64,000 bases of DNA from CAWDBV01 sp963800705 (GTDB taxonomy: Bacteria > Actinomycetota > Thermoleophilia > Solirubrobacterales > 70-9), in the NCBI GenBank assembly GCA_963800705.1, contig CAWDBV010000008.1, positions 1 through 64,000 of the forward strand. Reading direction: 5' to 3'. Shown here one piece after another: positions 9,553 through 17,829 of this stretch. Within the stretch, counting starts at the first letter, position 1, and each line of letters opens with the position of its first letter. The notes beneath the pieces were generated by a model. That model saw only the letters and a program-made list of their open reading frames with translations, searched no databases and was not told the DNA's origin. The position numbers and the translations under genes are program-made.

Positions 9553-9668
9553 CGCATCTCCCAGGCCATTTGTCTTGGAGCCTGTTGGAATTGCCACCGT
9601 TCCCGTCGCGGACGACGGAGTGGTTGGCGGGGTTTCATAGGGCCATTCCCTCCACCCCTCTGGATGCG
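9553..9668 (-). promoter_or_regulatory. SAM-I (S-box) riboswitch
   Basis: Read on the minus strand, the segment has the S-box core in order: P1 5' strand ACGCATC, then AGAGGGGTGGAGGGA, TGGCCCTATGAAACCCC, GCCAACC, a P3 hairpin CCGTCG/CGACGG, GGTGGCAATTCCAACAGG, a P4 CTCC/GGGAG arm, and P1 3' strand GATGCGG. These are the bases that form the SAM pocket and kink-turn in known S-box RNAs. It lies about 60 bases ahead of the thrC start and feeds into a hairpin that masks the ribosome-binding site, so SAM should repress translation of thrC and the sulfur-carrier gene. No intrinsic terminator with a T-run follows. Confidence 0.93.
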
Positions 9669-9745
9669 TACTGCTATGTGGTCCACAGCCTATCGTAAGA
9701 TCAGACGGACGATGCCGGCGACCGACGATCCGTTCAGTCCGCGCC

Positions 9746-10420
9746 ATGCCGAACCTGCCCAAGCCCCGGATCGGCCGGCGAGGCGCGCGCTCGCGCGGCG
9801 CCGAAGCCTCCCCGCCTGAGCCCCAGGAGGCCCGCGCCGAGATCGTCGAGGCGCCCGGGCTGCGCTGGATCCACATCGAGCGCCCGCGTGCCGTCGACCA
9901 GGCGTGGCTCGAGGAGCGCTTCGATTTCCACCCGCTCGACTACGAGGACGTCTACTCGCGCAACCAGCGCCCGAAGGTCGACGAGTACGACGACTACCTC
10001 TTCATCGTCCTGCACTTCCCGCGCTACGACAAGGCGGTCTCGCGCCTCAACGCGGCCGAGGTCGACATCTTCGTCGGCCCCGACTACCTGATCACGATCC
10101 CCAACGAGCCGCTGCAGCCGATCTCCTACCTGTTCGACCGCTGCCGCTCCAATGAGGAACTGCGCGAGCAGCCTCTTCTCCAAGGGCGCCGGCTACCTGC
10201 TCTACAAGATCGTCGACGACTCGGTCGACGCCTCGTTCCCGATGCTGCGCAAGATCGGCAACAAGCTCGAGCGCATCGAGCAGGACATCTTCGAGGACGA
10301 GCAGGCCGAGGTCGTGCGCGACATCTCCAACGTCAAGCAGGAGATCATCAACTTCCGCAAGGTCGTCCGCCCGCAGCGCGCCGCGTTCGCGCGACCTCGA
10401 GCGCACGAAGACGCGCTACA
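9746..10420 (+). pseudogene. CorA-family Mg2+/divalent cation transporter, 3' truncated
   Basis: From ATG 9746 the product has the soluble N-terminal CorA domain: LRWIHIERPRAVDQAWLEER, FHPLDYEDVYSRNQRPKVDE, YDDYLFIVLHFPRYD and a helical segment GNKLERIEQDIFEDEQAEV. Shifts occur near 10170 and 10380. After about 225 residues, at DLERTKTRYI, the reading meets DNA that codes for a different gene on the other strand. The two C-terminal transmembrane helices and the GMN signature of CorA are missing, so the protein as written could not transport. The break coincides with truncation of the opposing antiporter gene, which suggests an assembly join rather than natural decay. Confidence 0.8.
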
Positions 10421-10445
10421 TCGTCAGCAGCACGAGCAGGATCGC
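10400..10445. other. probable chimeric junction or deletion point
   Basis: Plus-strand CorA coding sequence ends and minus-strand NhaP coding sequence ends within the same few dozen bases, each having lost its C-terminal part. Frameshift density also changes here, from many per gene on the left to few on the right. No insertion-sequence ends or target duplications are visible. The exact base cannot be fixed by eye. Confidence 0.65.
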
Positions 10446-10706
10446 GGTCAGCGACAACGCCCTGGCGTTGCGCCGTAGAGAGCGCAGATCGGCGAAGAAC
10501 GCCCCCGAGTAGAGCAGCGGCGGCAGGAAGATCAGCAGCACCAGGTCCGGGTCGAGCTCGACCTCCGGGACACCCGGGATCGAGGCGATCGCGATCCCGC
10601 CGAGCACGAGCAGGATCGGATACGGGACCTGGAGCCAGTTCGCGACCGCGTTCAGGAACGCGATCACGACCAGCACGGCGACCAGGATCAGCTCGGCGCT
10701 CTCCAA
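10416..10706 (-). pseudogene. Na+/H+ antiporter, NhaP/CPA1 type, C-terminally truncated
   Basis: A TTG at 10706-10704 begins MESAELILVAVLVVIAFLNA, followed by QVPYPILLVLGGIAIASIPG, DPDLVLLIFLPPLLYSGAFF and LRRNARALSLTAILLVLLT. These are the first three transmembrane segments of a CPA1 (NhaP/NhaK) exchanger. A full protein would have about 520 residues; only about 95 are here before the frame ends at the junction near 10.42 kb. The start is close behind, or overlaps, the end of the SDR gene transcribed in the same direction. Confidence 0.8.
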
Positions 10707-11503
10707 GGCCGGCGTAGTAGCGGCGCGGCGCCGCCGAGCCGCCGCGGATCGACGCGAGCAGCCGGTCGACGAGCCCGGGGGCGAGGTCGTTGAGCCCCAA
10801 CAGACGGACGTTCTTCGGCACATAGACGTCGCGGCGGTCCTCCTCCACTGCTTCCAGGACCGCTTCGGCGACGTGGACGGCGTCGATCGCGCCGTCGTTG
10901 TCGCGCCAGTCGGGGAGTTGCTCGGCATCCTCGTGGATCGCGGTCTTGACCTCGCCCGGATAGACGGTGCTCACCGAGACCCCGGTCCCCGAGAGCTCGT
11001 GCCGCAGCGCCTCGGCAAACCCTTTGTCGGCGGCCTTGGTCGCGCCGTAGACCGCACCCCAGGGGAATGCGCGCAGCCCGGCGCCGGAGCTGACCACGAC
11101 GATGTGCCCCTTGGCGCGGTCGAGCATCGGCTCGAGCGCCGCCCGGACCGTGTTCATCGTGCCGAGCACGTTGGTGAGCACCATGCGCTCGGCCTCGTCG
11201 GGGTCCTGGTCGGCGAACGGCGCGTACTTGGCGATCCCGGCGTTGGCGACCATGATCTCGACGCCACCGAGCTCTTCAACCAGGCCGGCGACCGCCTTAT
11301 CGATCGCCCCGCGGTCGGCGACATCGGCGGTCGCGATGATGCGTCCCCTCGCCCACCTCGGCCGCGGCCACCTCGAGCTCGTCCTTGCCCCGGGCGATCA
11401 GCCCGAGCTTTGCGCCCCGAGCGGCGAGGGCGCGCGCCGTCGCGCGGCCGATGCCCTTCGAGGCGCCGGTGACGATCGCTCTCGTGCCTGATCCGATTTC
11501 CAC
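10688..11503 (-). CDS. short-chain dehydrogenase/reductase (SDR)
   Basis: NAD(P)-dependent oxidoreductase. The GTG at 11503-11501 gives MEIGSGTRAIVTGASKGIGR with the TGxxxGIG cofactor motif. NAG (VANAGIAKYAP), the catalytic serine in IVVVSSGAGL and YGATKAADKG (YxxxK) follow in order; VSTVYPGEVKTAI is the usual PG segment. Shifts near 11343 and near the 3' end disturb the frame, so the stop is uncertain; a TGA at 10690-10688 is the likely end. About 270 residues. Substrate unknown. Resembles the second SDR at 13745 in its C-terminal YVPK region. Confidence 0.8.
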
Positions 11504-11543
11504 AGCCTGATCCTCTCACGAGTGCAGCCGATAATCTCGGCGC

Positions 11544-12257
11544 GTGTCCGACGAGCACGCCACAGTCGCCGAGGAGGAGTACCTGCAGACGATGTTCTGG
11601 CTCACCGAGGCGGGGCTGCCGATCACCGGCGCCAACATCGCCCGCGCGATGCAGCTCTCGCCGCCGACCGTGCACGAGATGATCGGCCGGCTCGAGGGCG
11701 ACGGCTATGTCGAGCGCGGCTCCGACAAGTCGCTCGAGTTCACGAAGCAGGGCCACGAGCAGGCCGCCGAGGTCGTCTTCCGGCACCGGCTGATCGAGCG
11801 CTTCCTCACCGACGTGCTCGGCATCCCCTGGGACGAGGTCCACGAGGAGGCCGAGCGGCTCGAGCACGCGATGTCGCCGGTGCTCCAGGAGCGGATGGAG
11901 GCGGCGATCGGCGACGCGAAGACCTGCCCCCATGGCCACCCGCTGACCGAGGGCGAGCGCGAGCGGGGCGTTCTGCTCGCCGACGTCGAGCCCGGGGCGA
12001 AGCTGCGCGTGCTGCGGTTCGAGAACGAGGCCGAGGAACTGCTCCACTACCTCAAGGACTCCGGACTAGAGCCCGAGCTCGAGGGAACGCTCGAGAGCTC
12101 ATCCGACGACGAAGTCGTGGTCGCATCGGACGGCGGAAAGCACAAGGTCTCGCGCAGCGTCGCCGAGACGGTCTCGGTCTCCGCCGACCCGGCGCCCTCG
12201 CCGCGCCCGCCGCTACCCGAGCAGCTCGAGCTCTCCAGCGACCGCTACGGCCGCTAG
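11544..12257 (+). CDS. DtxR/MntR-family metal-dependent transcriptional regulator
   Basis: Metalloregulator that binds Fe2+ or Mn2+ and represses uptake genes. GTG 11544. The N-terminal winged helix EEYLQTMFWLTEAGLPITGA and ARAMQLSPPTVHEMIGRLEG is the DNA-binding domain. The dimerisation/metal domain contains VVFRHRLIERFLTDVLGIPW, EEAERLEHAMSP and CPHGHPLTEGER. The C-terminal FeoA/SH3-like domain spans about residues 140-210 (GAKLRVLRFENEAEELLHYL). 237 residues, normal, with no frameshift. It is divergent from the SDR gene with 40 bp between them (11504-11543), which includes GATAAT as a possible -10. Which metal it senses cannot be told. Confidence 0.9.
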   Translation: MSDEHATVAEEEYLQTMFWLTEAGLPITGANIARAMQLSPPTVHEMIGRLEGDGYVERGSDKSLEFTKQGHEQAAEVVFRHRLIERFLTDVLGIPWDEVHEEAERLEHAMSPVLQERMEAAIGDAKTCPHGHPLTEGERERGVLLADVEPGAKLRVLRFENEAEELLHYLKDSGLEPELEGTLESSSDDEVVVASDGGKHKVSRSVAETVSVSADPAPSPRPPLPEQLELSSDRYGR

Positions 12258-12520
12258 GCCGAGAGCCTGCCCGAGGAGATCCGCTCGACCATGTCGGAGG
12301 ACTCCTCGCGGATCACGGTCCCGTCCTCGAGCTCGAGCACCGGCAGCTTGTCCTGCCCGCTCAGTTCCTGAAGCTCCTTGCGGCGGCCGCGGCCGATCGC
12401 GGCGTGCTTGACGACCTCGTAGTCGACACCGGCCTCGTCGAGCGCCTTCTGGACCTTCCAGCACGGGTGCGCGTCGATCTTGATGAACCCGGCCGAGCAG
12501 CGGTGGAGCTTGATCGCCAT
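12254..12520 (-). CDS. glutaredoxin/GST N-terminal domain protein
   Basis: An 88-residue thioredoxin-fold protein, ATG 12520. The start MAIKLHRCSAGFIKIDAHPC is followed by WKVQKALDEAGVDYEVVKHA, the LPVLELEDGTVIREES loop (cis-Pro and backbone glutathione-like binding) and a C-terminal helix. The active-site cysteine sits in HPCWKV rather than a CxxC. Resembles stand-alone GST N-terminal domains common in Actinobacteria, which lack glutathione; mycothiol chemistry would be the analogue. The stop overlaps that of the convergent regulator gene. Confidence 0.75.
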   Translation of the reverse strand: MAIKLHRCSAGFIKIDAHPCWKVQKALDEAGVDYEVVKHAAIGRGRRKELQELSGQDKLPVLELEDGTVIREESSDMVERISSGRLSA

Positions 12521-12530
12521 CGCCGTCAGT

Positions 12531-13641
12531 CTATGCCGGGGTGCCGGCGCGCGAGCGCTCGAGCGCCCTGGCGAGGCGGGCGACGCCCTCGCGCGCCTCG
12601 TCGGCTGTCACCGGGGCGAACGAGAGCCGCAGCGCGTTGCCGCCGCCCTCGATCATGAAGTCGCGGCCGGCGATGAAGGTGACGCCCTCTTCGGTCGCGG
12701 AGCCGAGCAGCTCGGCGGTGTCGACGTCGTCGCCGAGCGTCAGCCAGAGGAAGTAGCCGCCGCCGGGGACCACGAACTCGGCCTCTCCGATCTGCTCGCG
12801 GAGCGCCTCGACCATCGCGTCGCGTCGCGCCGCCAGCTGCTTGCGGACGAACTCGACGTTCTCCCCCAGGCCGCCCGACCGGCAGAGCTCCCAGACCACC
12901 GACTCGGCGAGCATGTTCGGCGAGATGTAGTTCTCGTTGGCGCGCTTGGCGAGCATCGTGATCGATTCCTCGGGCCCGGCGAGGTAGCCGACCCTGACCC
13001 CGGGGCTGACCGTCTTCGAGAACGAAGAAGCGTGGATCACCCGTCCCTCGGTGTCGAGCGAGAGCATCGTCTCGGGCGGCTCTTCATCGAACCAAACAAG
13101 CCGGTAGGGGTCGTCCTCGAAGATCGTGAACCCGTGCTCGGCCGCGAGCTCGACGACCCGCTTGCGCTTTTCGGCCGAAAGCGTGCAGCCGGCCGGGTTG
13201 TGGAAGTTGGGGATCGCGTGCAGGAGCTTCAGCGGCTTCTCCTTCGCGGCGACCTCGAGCGCGGCGACGTCGAGGCCGTCGTCCTCGAGCGGGATCGGGA
13301 CCAGCTCGACCCCGAGCCTGCCGAGCAGCAGCAGCGTGCGGTCATAGGAGGGCTGCTCGACCGCGACCCGGTCGCCGGGCTCGAGCGTGTTCTCGAACAG
13401 CAGCCAACCGGCCTCGAGCGAGCCGTTGGTCGCCATCACCTGCGGCGGGCTCGAGATCGTGGAGCTCGGCGATCCACTCGCCGAGGCCAGGGTGGCCGGG
13501 GCCGAGGCCGTAGGCGAGCGCGCGCTTCCAGTCGGACTCGAGAGCCCGCGCGGCAGCCTCCCGCACCGCTTCGGCGGGGAGGATGTCGGCGCTCGGTGCG
13601 CCGCGGGCGAAAGAGATCGGCTTGTCTGCGCCTGAGGCCAA
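12531..13641 (-). CDS. PLP-dependent aminotransferase, class I/II (2-aminoadipate/aromatic type)
   Basis: Fold-type I aminotransferase. A TTG at 13641-13639 gives MASGADKPISFARGAPSADI. ALAYGLGPGHPGLGEWIAEL is the N-terminal substrate loop. After one shift near 13448 come VEQPSYDRTLLLLGRLGVEL, HAIPNFHNPAGCTLS (NP motif), FEDDPYRLVWFDEEPP and SFSKTVSPGVRVGYLAGP, where K binds PLP and R follows at the expected place. VPGGGYFLWLTL and LRLSFAP end the protein. About 370 residues. Closest in pattern to LysN/MocR-derived aminotransferases; substrate not determined. Confidence 0.85.
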
Positions 13642-13744
13642 GGAGCCAGTATAAGAACGGCCCGCCGGCCGCCTTCGCCTAGTAGATTCCTGGCTAAGCA
13701 GCCAGACAGGCGGCCTTCAAGCGGGCCCCGGAACGGAGACGACG

Positions 13745-14619
13745 ATGGCGAAGAGCTCACTGCAAGGCAAGACGGTCGCGATCACCGGCGGTGCTCGCGG
13801 GATCGGCAAGGCGACGGCGAAGGCGCTGGCCGACAAGGGCGCCAGGATCGCGATCGGCGACCTGCGACAGCGAGCTGGCGGAGAAGACCGCCGCCGAGCT
13901 GGGCGGCAACGTGATCGCACTCCCGCTCGACGTCACCGACCGCGAGTCGTTCAAGGGATTCCTCGACGAGGCAGAGCGCCAGCTCGGCGAGCTCGACGTG
14001 GTGATCAACAACGCCGGCATCATGCCGATCGGCCTCTTCTCCGAGGAGACCGACGAATCGGCGGCGCGCCAGATCGACATCAACATCCACGGCGTCATCT
14101 TCGGTTCGAAGCTCGCGCTCGAGCGCATGCAGCCCCGCAACAAGGGCCACATCGTCAACATCGCCTCCGGGGCCGGCAAGAGCGGGTTCCCGGGAATCGC
14201 GACCTACTGCGGCGACCAAGCACGCCGTGGTCGGGATCAGCGAGGCGCTGCGCGGCGAGCTGTACGAGAGCGACATCGAGCTCTCGGTCGTGATGCCGGC
14301 GATCGTCCGTACCGAGCTCACCGACGGGGTCCAGGAAGTCCGCGGCGTGAAGAGCGTCACCCCCGAGGAGGTCGCCGACGAGATCGTGAGCGCGATCGAG
14401 AAGCCGCGCTTCGACGTCTACGTGCCGCGCTCGGCCGGCTGGGTCGGAGCCGCTATCCGACCGCTGCCGCGCCGCGTCCGCGAAGGCCTCGGCCGCGCGA
14501 TGAAGCTCGACAAGATCATGATCGACGTCGATCAGGAAGCTCGCAGCGGTTACGAGAACCGCGCCGCCCAGAGCACAGCTGACGACAAGGCTGAAGAAGA
14601 GGTATCCACCCGGCAGTGA
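13745..14619 (+). CDS. short-chain dehydrogenase/reductase (SDR)
   Basis: ATG 13745, with GGAG seven bases upstream. The product begins MAKSSLQGKTVAITGGARGI (TGGARGIG cofactor loop), then VVINNAGIMPIGLFSEE (NAG), HIVNIASGAGKSGFPG (catalytic Ser) and, after a shift near 14215, TKHAVVGISEAL in place of the usual YxxxK, where Tyr is at TYC just before the shift. VVMPAIVRTELTDG is the C-terminal loop. A second shift lies near 13864. About 290 residues with an acidic tail. Overlaps the next gene by 4 bp (GTGA). Probably acts on a lipid-like or keto substrate; not specified. Confidence 0.82.
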
Positions 14620-15035
14620 CTTCCGTTGCTCGTGAGCTGGTCCGGATCGCCGTCCAGGAGTACGCGCAAGGCGAGTACGACGCCGCGCTGGCGCTCGCCG
14701 ATCCGCTCGTGCGCTGGGACGACCGCGCGCTGAGCGCCGACGGCGAGCTCACCTGGGGCCGCGAGGACGTCCTCGACGTGGTCGAGGAATGGTTCGACAG
14801 CTGGGAGAACTACAGCGCCGAGATCGGCGAAGTGCGCGAGGTCGAGGGCGGCCGCGTCGTCGTCACCTACCGCGAGAGCGGCACCGAGAGTCGACGGGGC
14901 TGCGACCTCGAGCAGGACCGCGCCGCCGTGGTCGCGGTCGAGCGCGGCGCGATCGTCGCCTGGTCGCGCTACCTGACCGAGCGCGAGGCGGAGCGGGCCG
15001 CCGAGGCATCGTCGGGCCGCGTCGAGCGCTTCTAG
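14616..15035 (+). CDS. SnoaL/NTF2-like protein
   Basis: GTG 14616 overlaps the SDR stop. The 139-residue product has the cone-shaped NTF2-like pattern: helix VRIAVQEYAQGEYDAALALA, then DPLVRWDDRALSADGELTWG, DVVEEWFDSWENYSAEIGEV, and beta strands GRVVVTYRESG and VVAVERGAIVAWSRYLTE. No catalytic residues can be assigned. Probable partner or neighbour of the SDR enzyme with which it is coupled. The stop overlaps the convergent sucD stop by 4 bp. Confidence 0.75.
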   Translation: MTSVARELVRIAVQEYAQGEYDAALALADPLVRWDDRALSADGELTWGREDVLDVVEEWFDSWENYSAEIGEVREVEGGRVVVTYRESGTESRRGCDLEQDRAAVVAVERGAIVAWSRYLTEREAERAAEASSGRVERF

Positions 15036-15910
15036 GCAGCCGCGCCGATCACTTCGACCGCGAGCTGCGCGGCCTCGGTCGGGCTCTTGCCCACCCTGAC
15101 GCCCTTCGCCTCGAGCGCCTCCTTCTTCGCCTCGGCGGTGCCCGAGGAGCCGGAGATGATCGCCCCGGCGTGGCCCATCTGCTTGCCGGGCGGCGCCGTG
15201 AAGCCGGCGATGTATGCGACTACCGGCTTCGAGACGTTCTCGGCGATGTAGTCGGCGGCGCGTTCCTCGGCGTCGCCGCCGATCTCGCCGACCATGACGA
15301 TCATCTCTGTCTCGTCGTCCTTTTCGTAGAGCTCGAGGATGTCGATGAAGTCCGAGCCGACGATCGGGTCGCCGCCGATTCCGACGATCGAGGAGTTGCC
15401 CTCGCCGGCCTGCTTGAGCTCGTTTCCGATCTGGTAGGTGAGCGTCCCCGACTTCGAGACGACGCCGATCCGGCCCGGGTCGAAGAACTGCGCCGGGATG
15501 ATGCCGACGTTCGCCTTGCCTGGGCTGAGCACGCCGGGGCAGTTTGGCCCGACCAGGCGCACACCCTTGTCGCGAGCCTTCCAGTAGCAGCCGAGCATGT
15601 CGTGGACCGGGATCCCTTCGGTGATCGCGATCACGGTGTGCACGCCGGAGTCGAGGGCCTCGTCGATCGCCGCGCCGGCGAAGCGCGCCGGGACGAAGAT
15701 CATCGAGGTGTTGGCGCCCTCCTTCTCGACCGCCTCGGCGATCGTGTCGAAGACCGGGATCCCCTCGACGTCCTGGCCGCCCTTCTTCGGCGTCACACCG
15801 GCGACGAGGTCGGTCCCGTAGTCGCGGTTTCGCATCCCGTGGAAGGTCCCCTCGCGGCCGGTGAGCCCGGAGATGACCAGCTTGGTGTCGTTGTCGACGA
15901 TGATCGACAT
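15032..15910 (-). CDS. sucD: succinyl-CoA ligase alpha subunit
   Basis: Catalytic/CoA-binding subunit of succinyl-CoA synthetase, making ATP or GTP in the TCA cycle. The ATG at 15910 gives MSIIVDNDTKLVISGLTGRE, then GVTPKKGGQDVEGIPVFDTI, VGPNCPGVLSPGKANVGIIP, the CoA-binding region FDPGRIGVVSKSGTLTYQIG, and GHAGAIISGSSGTAEAKKEA, which carries the phosphohistidine (GHAGAI). 292 residues, full length, no frameshift. Lies 13 bp behind sucC in the same direction. Confidence 0.96.
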   Translation of the reverse strand: MSIIVDNDTKLVISGLTGREGTFHGMRNRDYGTDLVAGVTPKKGGQDVEGIPVFDTIAEAVEKEGANTSMIFVPARFAGAAIDEALDSGVHTVIAITEGIPVHDMLGCYWKARDKGVRLVGPNCPGVLSPGKANVGIIPAQFFDPGRIGVVSKSGTLTYQIGNELKQAGEGNSSIVGIGGDPIVGSDFIDILELYEKDDETEMIVMVGEIGGDAEERAADYIAENVSKPVVAYIAGFTAPPGKQMGHAGAIISGSSGTAEAKKEALEAKGVRVGKSPTEAAQLAVEVIGAAA

Positions 15911-15923
15911 CAGATACCCAGCG

Positions 15924-17084
15924 TCATGCGAGCTCGACCACCCGCTCGGCGGCCGCGAGCATCGTCTTCTCCTGGTGGAGGTTGTCGAGGCCGGCGTCGG
16001 CGAGCAGCTGCAGCCCCTCCTCGGAGTTGGTGCCGTCGAGGCGAACCACCAGCGGCAGCTCGAGCTTCGATCTGCCCCGAGGCCTCGATGATCCCCTTCG
16101 CGACCTCGTCGCAGCGGGTGATGCCGCCGAAGATGTTGAACAGCACCGCGGTGACCTTCTCGTCGGAGGTGATCACCTCGAGGGCGTCGGCGATCGCCTC
16201 GGCCTTCGAGCCGCCGCCGGCATCGAGGAAGTTGGCGGGCTCGCCGCCGGCCTGGGCGACGACGTCGAGCGTCGACATGCAGAGCCCGGCGCCGTTGCCG
16301 AGGATGCCGACGTTGCCGTCGAGCTTCACGTAGGTGAGGCCCTTCTCCTTCGCCATCGCGCTCCTGCGGGTCCTCGGGCGGCGAGTCCTCGGCGAGCTCG
16401 GCCATGTCCTCGTGGCGGAAAAGGGCGCTGTTGTCGATCGTCACCTTCGCGTCGAGCGCGATCACGTCGCCTTCGGTGGTGACGATCAGCGGGTTGACCT
16501 CGATCAGGGTGGCGTCGGCTTCGTTGAAGACCTCGTAGAGCTTCACCAGCAGCTCGCCGGTCTTCGCGCTGGTACTCCTCGGGGACCTTCGCGTCGACGG
16601 CGAGCTTCTCGCCTCGTCGAGGTCCGAAGCCCTTGCCGGGATCGACGTGTCGCTTGGCGAGCGCGTCGGGGTCCTTGTCGGCGATCTCCTCGACGTTCAT
16701 CCCGCCCATCGTCGAGAGCATCGCCAGCACCTTCTTCTCGGAGCGGTCGAGGATGAACGAGGCGTAGTACTCGGACTCGATCTCGGAAGCGCGCTCGATC
16801 CAGACCTCGTGGACCTTGAACGGGCCCTCGCCGTGGGGGCCGGTGATGTCCATGCCGATGATCGCCTCGGCGTGCTCGCGGGCCTCGTCGCGGTCCTTGG
16901 CGATCTTGATCCCGCCCGCCTTGCCGCGACCGCCGATCTGGACCTGGGCCTTGACGACGCACGGGTAGCCGACCTCGTCGGCGGCATCGACGGCTTCGTC
17001 GACCGTCTTCGCGGATTCACCGATCGTTGTCGGGACCCCGTGGCGGGCGAAGAGCTGCTTTCCCTGGTATTCGAGAAGGTCCAA
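15924..17084 (-). CDS. sucC: succinyl-CoA ligase beta subunit (frameshifted)
   Basis: ATP-grasp subunit of succinyl-CoA synthetase. TTG start at 17084-17082: MDLLEYQGKQLFARHGVPTT is the standard opening. KAQVQIGGRGKAGGIKIAKD, GMDITGPHGEGPFKVHEVWI, LIEVNPLIVTTEGDVIALDA and GNGAGLCMSTLDVVAQAGGE follow, then FNIFGGITRCDEVAKGIIEA. Three single-base shifts (near 16570, 16371, 16066) break the frame; after the last one the C-terminus reads ERVVELA and stops at TGA 15926-15924. About 385 residues when repaired. Forms an operon with sucD. Confidence 0.92.
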
Positions 17085-17135
17085 GAGCCGCGTGAGCCTA
17101 TATCAGGCAATAATGCCGCCGCTCCTTAGGGACTT

Positions 17136-17820
17136 ATGCCACTTCCAGGCCTGAAAACAATCACGCTCGTGACCACCGACTGCTACGGCGACCTGATCGA
17201 CTGGGAGAACGGGATCTCCGATGCGTTCGAGGCGGAGGCCGAGCGCGACGGGCTGACGATCGACACCAAGGGGCTGCTCGAGCGCTTCTTCGAGGTCCAG
17301 GCCGAGATCATGGCCGGCTCCTACGAGCTCTACGCCGAGGTGCTGCGCCGCGCGACGGTCACGGTCGCGAGCGAGATCGGCTGGGACATCGAGCCCTCGC
17401 GGGCGCAGTTCCTGCCCGACTCGGTCGCGCGCTGGGGCCCGTTCCGCGAGGTGAACGCGGCCATGGACCGGTTCGGGGAACCGCTACGACCTCGGCATCG
17501 TGACCAACAACGACGACAAGCTGCTCGGCATCTCGCGCCAGCACCTGCGCACCGAGCTCGACCTCGTCGTCACCGCCCAGCAGGTGCGCAGCTACAAGCC
17601 CGACCCCACCCACTTCAAGGAGTGCGCGCGCCGGGTCGGCGGCAAGAAGGGCTGGGTCCACATCGGCTCCAACTACGAGTGCGACGTCGCCCCGTGTCTG
17701 AAGATGAACGTTCCGGTGATCTGGCTGAACCGCAAGGGCGAGAAGCTCGAAGGCCGCAAGACCCCCGACGCGACGGTCAAGAACCTCCGCGACGCGGCGG
17801 CGAAGCTCGGCGCAAAGTAG
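17136..17820 (+). CDS. HAD-superfamily hydrolase (haloacid dehalogenase-like)
   Basis: ATG 17136. VTTDCYGDLIDWENGI carries the nucleophile aspartate and the DxYG motif I. After one shift near 17478, DLGIVTNNDDKLLGISRQHL gives motif II (TNN), SYKPDPTHFKECARRVGG motif III lysine and WVHIGSNYECDVAPCLKMNV motif IV (although the usual GD is replaced by GSNYECD). About 228 residues with a helical cap after motif I, as in class I haloacid dehalogenases and phosphatases. Divergent from sucC. Substrate unknown. Confidence 0.82.
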
Positions 17821-17829
17821 CGCCCGCCC

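Noticed and set aside
9492..9698. A 68-codon plus-strand open frame in the thrC leader
   Set aside because: It lies over the SAM riboswitch, has no ribosome-binding site and no coding bias.
1..10400. Programmed frameshifting or recoding as the cause of the many frame changes
   Set aside because: The shifts are spread at random through many unrelated genes without slippery heptamers or common downstream structures; sequencing or assembly error explains them better.
13694..13712. CTGGCT/AGCCAG hairpin upstream of the SDR gene at 13745 as a riboswitch
   Set aside because: Only a short 6-bp stem with no conserved aptamer sequence nearby.
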